Shown piece after piece: positions 50,939-54,682 of a DNA stretch of 54,682 bases. The number at the start of each line of letters is the position of its first letter. Positions within the stretch are counted from its first letter, which is position 1. Origin of the DNA: Bdellovibrionota bacterium (GTDB lineage Bacteria; Bdellovibrionota; UBA1018; CAUJDS01); contig CAUJDS010000003.1 in the NCBI GenBank assembly GCA_963169695.1, positions 1 through 54,682 of the forward strand, written 5' to 3'. The notes under the pieces were generated by a model. It was not told the origin of the DNA and did no database searches. It was given only the letters and a program-made list of their open reading frames with translations. Position numbers and translations under genes: made by a program.

Positions 50939-51276
50939 CGGACCTTCTCTACGCCTTCACGCACTAAGTATTCTGACCAAAGGGTATCGAGTTTTCGAAA
51001 AGTTCGAATGATTTGCTCAGCGGCTTCCTTTTCGGTCACGCCTGACTTTGCCGCCAGGTGCTGCGCTGCTTTGAGGATGGACCGAAAAGCCGGTGAATTC
51101 ATCATCTCCCGGAGCTCAAGCGAGATATTTCTTGGCTGTTCTACCCGCGTCGATACGACGGCGGTATTGAAGACCCTAGAAAAATGGCGGAGGGCCTGCT
51201 CCGCATTGGCGAGCGTCTGCTTTTTTCTTTCTTCAGAATCGGGATATGGATAAGGTGTCGAAAAGTTGCTGCTCAT
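50929..51276 (-). CDS. Small hypothetical protein, helical
   Basis: A 115-aa charged, all-helical protein from ATG 51276, with no signal or membrane segment. It fills the gap between the TonB-family gene and gcvP, and overlapping ORFs on the other strand look unnatural. MNSPAFRSILKAAQHLAAKSGVTEKEAAEQIIRTFRKLDTLWSEYLVREG may form a compact bundle. No family is recognised. It is divergent from gcvP across a 95-nt gap. Confidence 0.6.
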   Translation of the reverse strand: MSSNFSTPYPYPDSEERKKQTLANAEQALRHFSRVFNTAVVSTRVEQPRNISLELREMMNSPAFRSILKAAQHLAAKSGVTEKEAAEQIIRTFRKLDTLWSEYLVREGVEKVRKP

Positions 51277-51371
51277 GTTGTCAAAACCATTGCTGATGAA
51301 ACATTACCTGGGTTTTGGCCCGAGTCAAACAAGGAAGTCGTTAGAAAGTTTCTCTTAGAAAGAAAACGAAG

Positions 51372-54236
51372 ATGGGATTCAATTTCACTCCAGCTATGCA
51401 TCGGGAACGTTTTGAAAATCGCCATATTGGCCCTTCGTGCACCGAACAAGATGCGATGCTTTCTGAATTGGGTTTGGCTGATTTGTCAGCGTTAATAGAT
51501 GGCGCAGTGCCTAAATCTATTCGTCAAACACAGGACCCTCATACCTTTGAAGCGATGACTGAGCAGGAAGCTTTAAGCATGCTCAAGGGATTAGCTTCGG
51601 AGAATCAAATTTTTCGTAGCTATATTGGTATGGGCTATTATGGGACTCATCTCCCTTCTGTCATTCAAAGAAATATTTTGGAAAATCCAGGCTGGTACAC
51701 TCAGTACACTCCCTACCAAGCTGAAATCTCACAAGGCAGGTTAGAGGCTCTTCTCAATTTTCAAACGCTCGTAGAAGATTTGACGGCGCTTCCGGTGGCC
51801 AATGCATCGTTGTTGGATGAAGCAACGGCTGCTGCTGAAGCCATGGGCTTGCTTTTTGCCGGAAGAAAAAAGGTTGAATCAAAAGTTTTTTACGTCGACG
51901 CCGGAGTTCTTCCCCAAACTCATGGTGTACTCGTCACGCGAGCAGCTCCTCTGGGAATCCAGGTTGTGATGACTCAGCTTTCAGGATGTGATTGGAAGAA
52001 TGGATTTGGTGCTTTGATTCAATATCCCAATGTGGATGGAGCTATCTCGAATCCGGGCGCTATCATTGAGCGCGCCAATAAAGCAGATTGTCCTGTAGTA
52101 ATGGCTTGCGATCTTCTCTCACTCGCATTGCTTACGCCGCCCGGCGAGTTAGGTGCCGCGATTGCCGTGGGAAGTGCACAGCGATTTGGCGTACCCATGG
52201 GATTTGGTGGTCCACATGCTGCATTCTTCGCCACTCGTGATGAATGGAAGCGCAGAATTCCGGGTCGTATCATTGGTGTTTCAAAGGATTCAGAAGGCCA
52301 TCCAGCCTTTCGACTAGCCCTACAAACCCGCGAGCAACATATTCGCCGCGAAAAAGCCACGAGCAATATATGTACCGCCCAGGTGCTTCTAGCAGTTTTG
52401 GCCTCCATGTATGCCGTTTATCACGGGCCGGAAGGAATTCGTTCTATTGCCAGGCGTGTGCATGGATGGACCTGCGTTCTCGCGCATTGGATGCGACAGC
52501 TAGGTTATGAAAGTGAGAGTTCTTCTTTTTTTGATACGTTAACTTTTAAGACCGGTGCCCAAACCGCCGCGATTCTCAAGCGAGCGTTGGATCACAAAAT
52601 CAATCTTAGAGTCCTAGAAGGATCTCGGCTTGGTATTTCCTTAGATGAGACAGTCACTCTGAAAGATGTGTTGGATCTCTTAGATTGTTTCAATCTCGAC
52701 GCTAAGAAATTACACCTCAATCAGTCGCAGTCTTTTCCTTCTCGACTTGAAATGGATCGAACAAGTCTCTTTTTGCAACATCCTGTTTTTTCAGCTTATC
52801 GATCAGAAACGGATATGCAGCGCTACATTCGGCGCCTTGAGGCAAAGGACCTTTCTCTCACACGGTCTATGATCCCGTTGGGTTCTTGCACAATGAAGCT
52901 CAATGCAGCGACAGAAATGCTTCCCGTAACTTGGGAAGGATTTTCTTCTCTACATCCCTTTGCTCCATTGGATCAAAGCATTGGCTACCGTAAGATGTTT
53001 CAAGATCTAGAAAGTCATTTGTGCCAAATTACCGGTTTTTCTGCGGTTTCTTTGCAGCCCAATGCGGGCTCACAAGGAGAGTACGCAGGACTTCTCGTTA
53101 TAAAAAAATTCCATGAATCCCGTGGGCAGCATCAGCGTAAGACTTGTTTGATTCCTGTTTCCGCTCACGGAACGAATCCAGCTAGTGCGGTGATGGCTGG
53201 AATGGACGTCGTTAATGTTGCCTGCGACGAAGCCGGAAATATTGACATCAAAGATCTTGCAGCCAAAACGCAACAATACAAAGACAGTTTGGCCGCACTC
53301 ATGGTCACCTATCCTTCGACCCATGGAGTATTTGAAGAAGGCATTCGAGAAATTTGCAATTGGGTTCATGAAGCTGGCGGGCAAGTGTACATGGACGGCG
53401 CCAATATGAATGCCCAAATTGGGCTTTGCCGTCCGGCTGAATTTGGGGCAGATGTTTGCCACCTTAACCTTCACAAGACATTCTGTATTCCGCATGGTGG
53501 AGGCGGACCTGGAGTGGGTCCCATTTGCGTGAAGTCACATCTGGCTCCTTTTCTTCCCAGTCATCCGCTGGTGGCAATGGGTGGTGAGCAGGCGATGGGT
53601 CCAGTTGCCGCAGCCCCGTGGGGAAGCGCAAGCATTCTAGCAATTTCTTACTCCTATATTCGTATGATGGGTTCCGAAGGACTGAGGCAGGCTTCGGTAG
53701 TGGCAATCCTTAATGCCAATTACATGGCCAAGAGGCTGCATCCCTATTTCCCTGTATTGTATCGTGGAGCAAAGGGTCTGGTAGCCCACGAATGCATCAT
53801 TGATTTGCGTGCATTGAAGCAGTCCGCGGGAATCGAAGTGGAGGATGTTGCGAAGCGATTGATGGATTTTGGGTTTCATGCGCCGACGATTTCGTGGCCG
53901 GTGGCAGGAACTATGATGATCGAGCCGACTGAAAGTGAATCCAAAGCGGAATTGGATCGCTTTTGCGACGCAATGATAGCCATACATGCCGAGGCGGTGG
54001 CGGTTGCAGAAGGGCGTTTGGATAAAACCAACAATCCTCTCAAGAATGCTCCACACAGTTTGGGAGTTATGGGTGGAGAGTGGAATCGACCCTATTCGCG
54101 CGATCAAGCTGTCTTCCCCTTGCCGTGGGTGAAGCAGAATAAGTTTTGGCCATCCGTGAGTCGAGTAGACAACGCCTATGGAGATCGCAACCTCGTATGT
54201 GCTTGTCCTCCGTGGGAGATCGAGGCGAAGAGCTAA
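51372..54236 (+). CDS. gcvP: Glycine dehydrogenase (decarboxylating), P protein
   Basis: A 954-aa single-chain P protein of the glycine cleavage system, the long proteobacterial form rather than the split P1/P2. It decarboxylates glycine and passes the aminomethyl group to the H protein. The PLP lysine is Lys702 in [17 protein letters not shown]. The N-terminal half begins [28 protein letters not shown] and [11 protein letters not shown] are family signatures. gcvT and gcvH are not in the window. I saw no glycine-riboswitch structure in the 95-nt leader. Confidence 0.97.
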   Translation: MGFNFTPAMHRERFENRHIGPSCTEQDAMLSELGLADLSALIDGAVPKSIRQTQDPHTFEAMTEQEALSMLKGLASENQIFRSYIGMGYYGTHLPSVIQRNILENPGWYTQYTPYQAEISQGRLEALLNFQTLVEDLTALPVANASLLDEATAAAEAMGLLFAGRKKVESKVFYVDAGVLPQTHGVLVTRAAPLGIQVVMTQLSGCDWKNGFGALIQYPNVDGAISNPGAIIERANKADCPVVMACDLLSLALLTPPGELGAAIAVGSAQRFGVPMGFGGPHAAFFATRDEWKRRIPGRIIGVSKDSEGHPAFRLALQTREQHIRREKATSNICTAQVLLAVLASMYAVYHGPEGIRSIARRVHGWTCVLAHWMRQLGYESESSSFFDTLTFKTGAQTAAILKRALDHKINLRVLEGSRLGISLDETVTLKDVLDLLDCFNLDAKKLHLNQSQSFPSRLEMDRTSLFLQHPVFSAYRSETDMQRYIRRLEAKDLSLTRSMIPLGSCTMKLNAATEMLPVTWEGFSSLHPFAPLDQSIGYRKMFQDLESHLCQITGFSAVSLQPNAGSQGEYAGLLVIKKFHESRGQHQRKTCLIPVSAHGTNPASAVMAGMDVVNVACDEAGNIDIKDLAAKTQQYKDSLAALMVTYPSTHGVFEEGIREICNWVHEAGGQVYMDGANMNAQIGLCRPAEFGADVCHLNLHKTFCIPHGGGGPGVGPICVKSHLAPFLPSHPLVAMGGEQAMGPVAAAPWGSASILAISYSYIRMMGSEGLRQASVVAILNANYMAKRLHPYFPVLYRGAKGLVAHECIIDLRALKQSAGIEVEDVAKRLMDFGFHAPTISWPVAGTMMIEPTESESKAELDRFCDAMIAIHAEAVAVAEGRLDKTNNPLKNAPHSLGVMGGEWNRPYSRDQAVFPLPWVKQNKFWPSVSRVDNAYGDRNLVCACPPWEIEAKS

Positions 54237-54251
54237 GCGTCCCGAAAAAAT

Positions 54252-54682
54252 CTAATTGAGCTTCTCTATGAGTTTGGCGACTAAGCGATCGATGTAATTT
54301 CGGATCTTCTCCCGCTCCGCCAAAACCTCGTCTGAGAGATCCGAATTGTTAGAAAAATCAAGCAAGCGCCTTCTACGTGTTTGAAGTAGAGCCAATTCTT
54401 CACGGGCATGAAGGGGATCTCCCAAGCCAAGAAACATGAGGCCCTTCATAAACGAAAGCGTTGCCATCTTCTCATAGAGGTCGGGGTCACTGAGTTTTGC
54501 TACGGCCAACTCCGCTTCCCTTAGTGTGTCGCGTGCTCTTTCAAAGTTATGAAAACGAAAATCCGCCCGAGCCATCGCAAAATAAACTTCTGGTGTGCGA
54601 GGAGAGAGCAATTTGGCTCGACTGAGAAGAATAGGCGACTGCGCAGTCCGATCCGACGTCCAAATAAGCAAAGGCTCCGTAT
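54252..54682 (-). CDS. TPR-like protein, N-terminus cut by the window edge
   Basis: The C-terminal 143 or so residues of a minus-strand gene. The frame is still open at the right edge (TEPLLIWTSDRT precedes the first possible TTG at 54671), so the start is outside. Helical repeat features are seen: PEVYFAMARADFRFHNFERARDTLREAE and YEKMATLSFMKGLMFLGLGDPLHAREELALL. It ends LVAKLIEKLN. It converges with gcvP. Function unknown. Confidence 0.6.
   Translation of the reverse strand, partial: TEPLLIWTSDRTAQSPILLSRAKLLSPRTPEVYFAMARADFRFHNFERARDTLREAELAVAKLSDPDLYEKMATLSFMKGLMFLGLGDPLHAREELALLQTRRRRLLDFSNNSDLSDEVLAEREKIRNYIDRLVAKLIEKLN

Noticed and set aside
51277-51371. Glycine riboswitch before gcvP
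   Set aside because: The 95-nt gap is short and shows no tandem aptamer-like pairing or expression platform.
51008-51495. Plus-strand ORFs of 81 and 103 codons opposite the small unknown gene
   Set aside because: They overlap the more natural minus-strand gene and gcvP and have no recognisable features.

Overview
The window is a bacterial replication-origin region from a Gram-negative organism. Gene content and order point to a relative of Bdellovibrio (Bdellovibrionota, formerly placed with the Deltaproteobacteria). The order dnaA-oriC-dnaN-recF-gyrB-gyrA runs on the minus strand, and rpmH-rnpA-yidD-yidC-mnmE ... mnmG-rsmG-parA-parB-bactofilin-atpF'FHAGDC runs on the plus strand. An outer membrane is implied by a SurA-like chaperone, a BamD-like lipoprotein, other lipoproteins, a TonB-family protein and PBP1A. 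The taxonomic placement is inferred from synteny and protein style; no search was run. No tRNA, rRNA, CRISPR array, insertion sequence or phage gene was seen.

Left arm (1-22128). A divergent nuoA-nuoB-nuoC-like complex I start leaves through the left edge. Facing away from it is a tightly packed plus-strand cluster: mfd, a small lipoprotein, a SurA-like foldase, pdxA, a phosphohexomutase and uvrA. It ends at a bidirectional hairpin terminator. On the other side of the terminator a long minus-strand run descends from the origin: dnaN, recF, gyrB, fabH, gyrA, a TPR lipoprotein, and the membrane-sector ATP synthase genes atpZ, atpI, atpB, atpE. Most neighbours overlap or nearly touch.

Origin (22129-22790). 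This is the only gene-free stretch above 300 bases. It holds about 20 DnaA boxes, mostly the variant TTATCCACC, in two clusters. Five tandem TAG triplets (a DnaA-trio) sit beside a G-rich spacer and two DnaA boxes next to dnaN. Three DnaA boxes form each arm of a perfect 32-bp inverted repeat on the dnaA side.

Right arm (22791-54682). dnaA faces the origin. The usual rpmH-to-parB block follows, but a beta-oxidation cassette (3-hydroxyacyl-CoA dehydrogenase, enoyl-CoA hydratase, acyl-CoA dehydrogenase) and a GT87-like membrane protein lie between mnmE and mnmG. A parS-like site lies inside rsmG, just before parAB, and a bactofilin gene overlaps parB. The F1-plus-stalk ATP synthase operon follows, so the ATP synthase is split between two operons on opposite sides of oriC. 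The last part carries a large cysteine-free exported protein, xseB, a TlyA-type methyltransferase, a patatin-like lipoprotein with a substituted catalytic serine, PBP1A, a TonB-family protein, a small unknown gene, full-length gcvP and a truncated TPR gene.

No wholly new multi-gene system is evident. The strongest points for a second look are the origin architecture, a UvrA that lacks its insertion domain, the patatin-like pseudoenzyme beside PBP1A, the degenerate NuoA, and the parS/parAB/bactofilin grouping.
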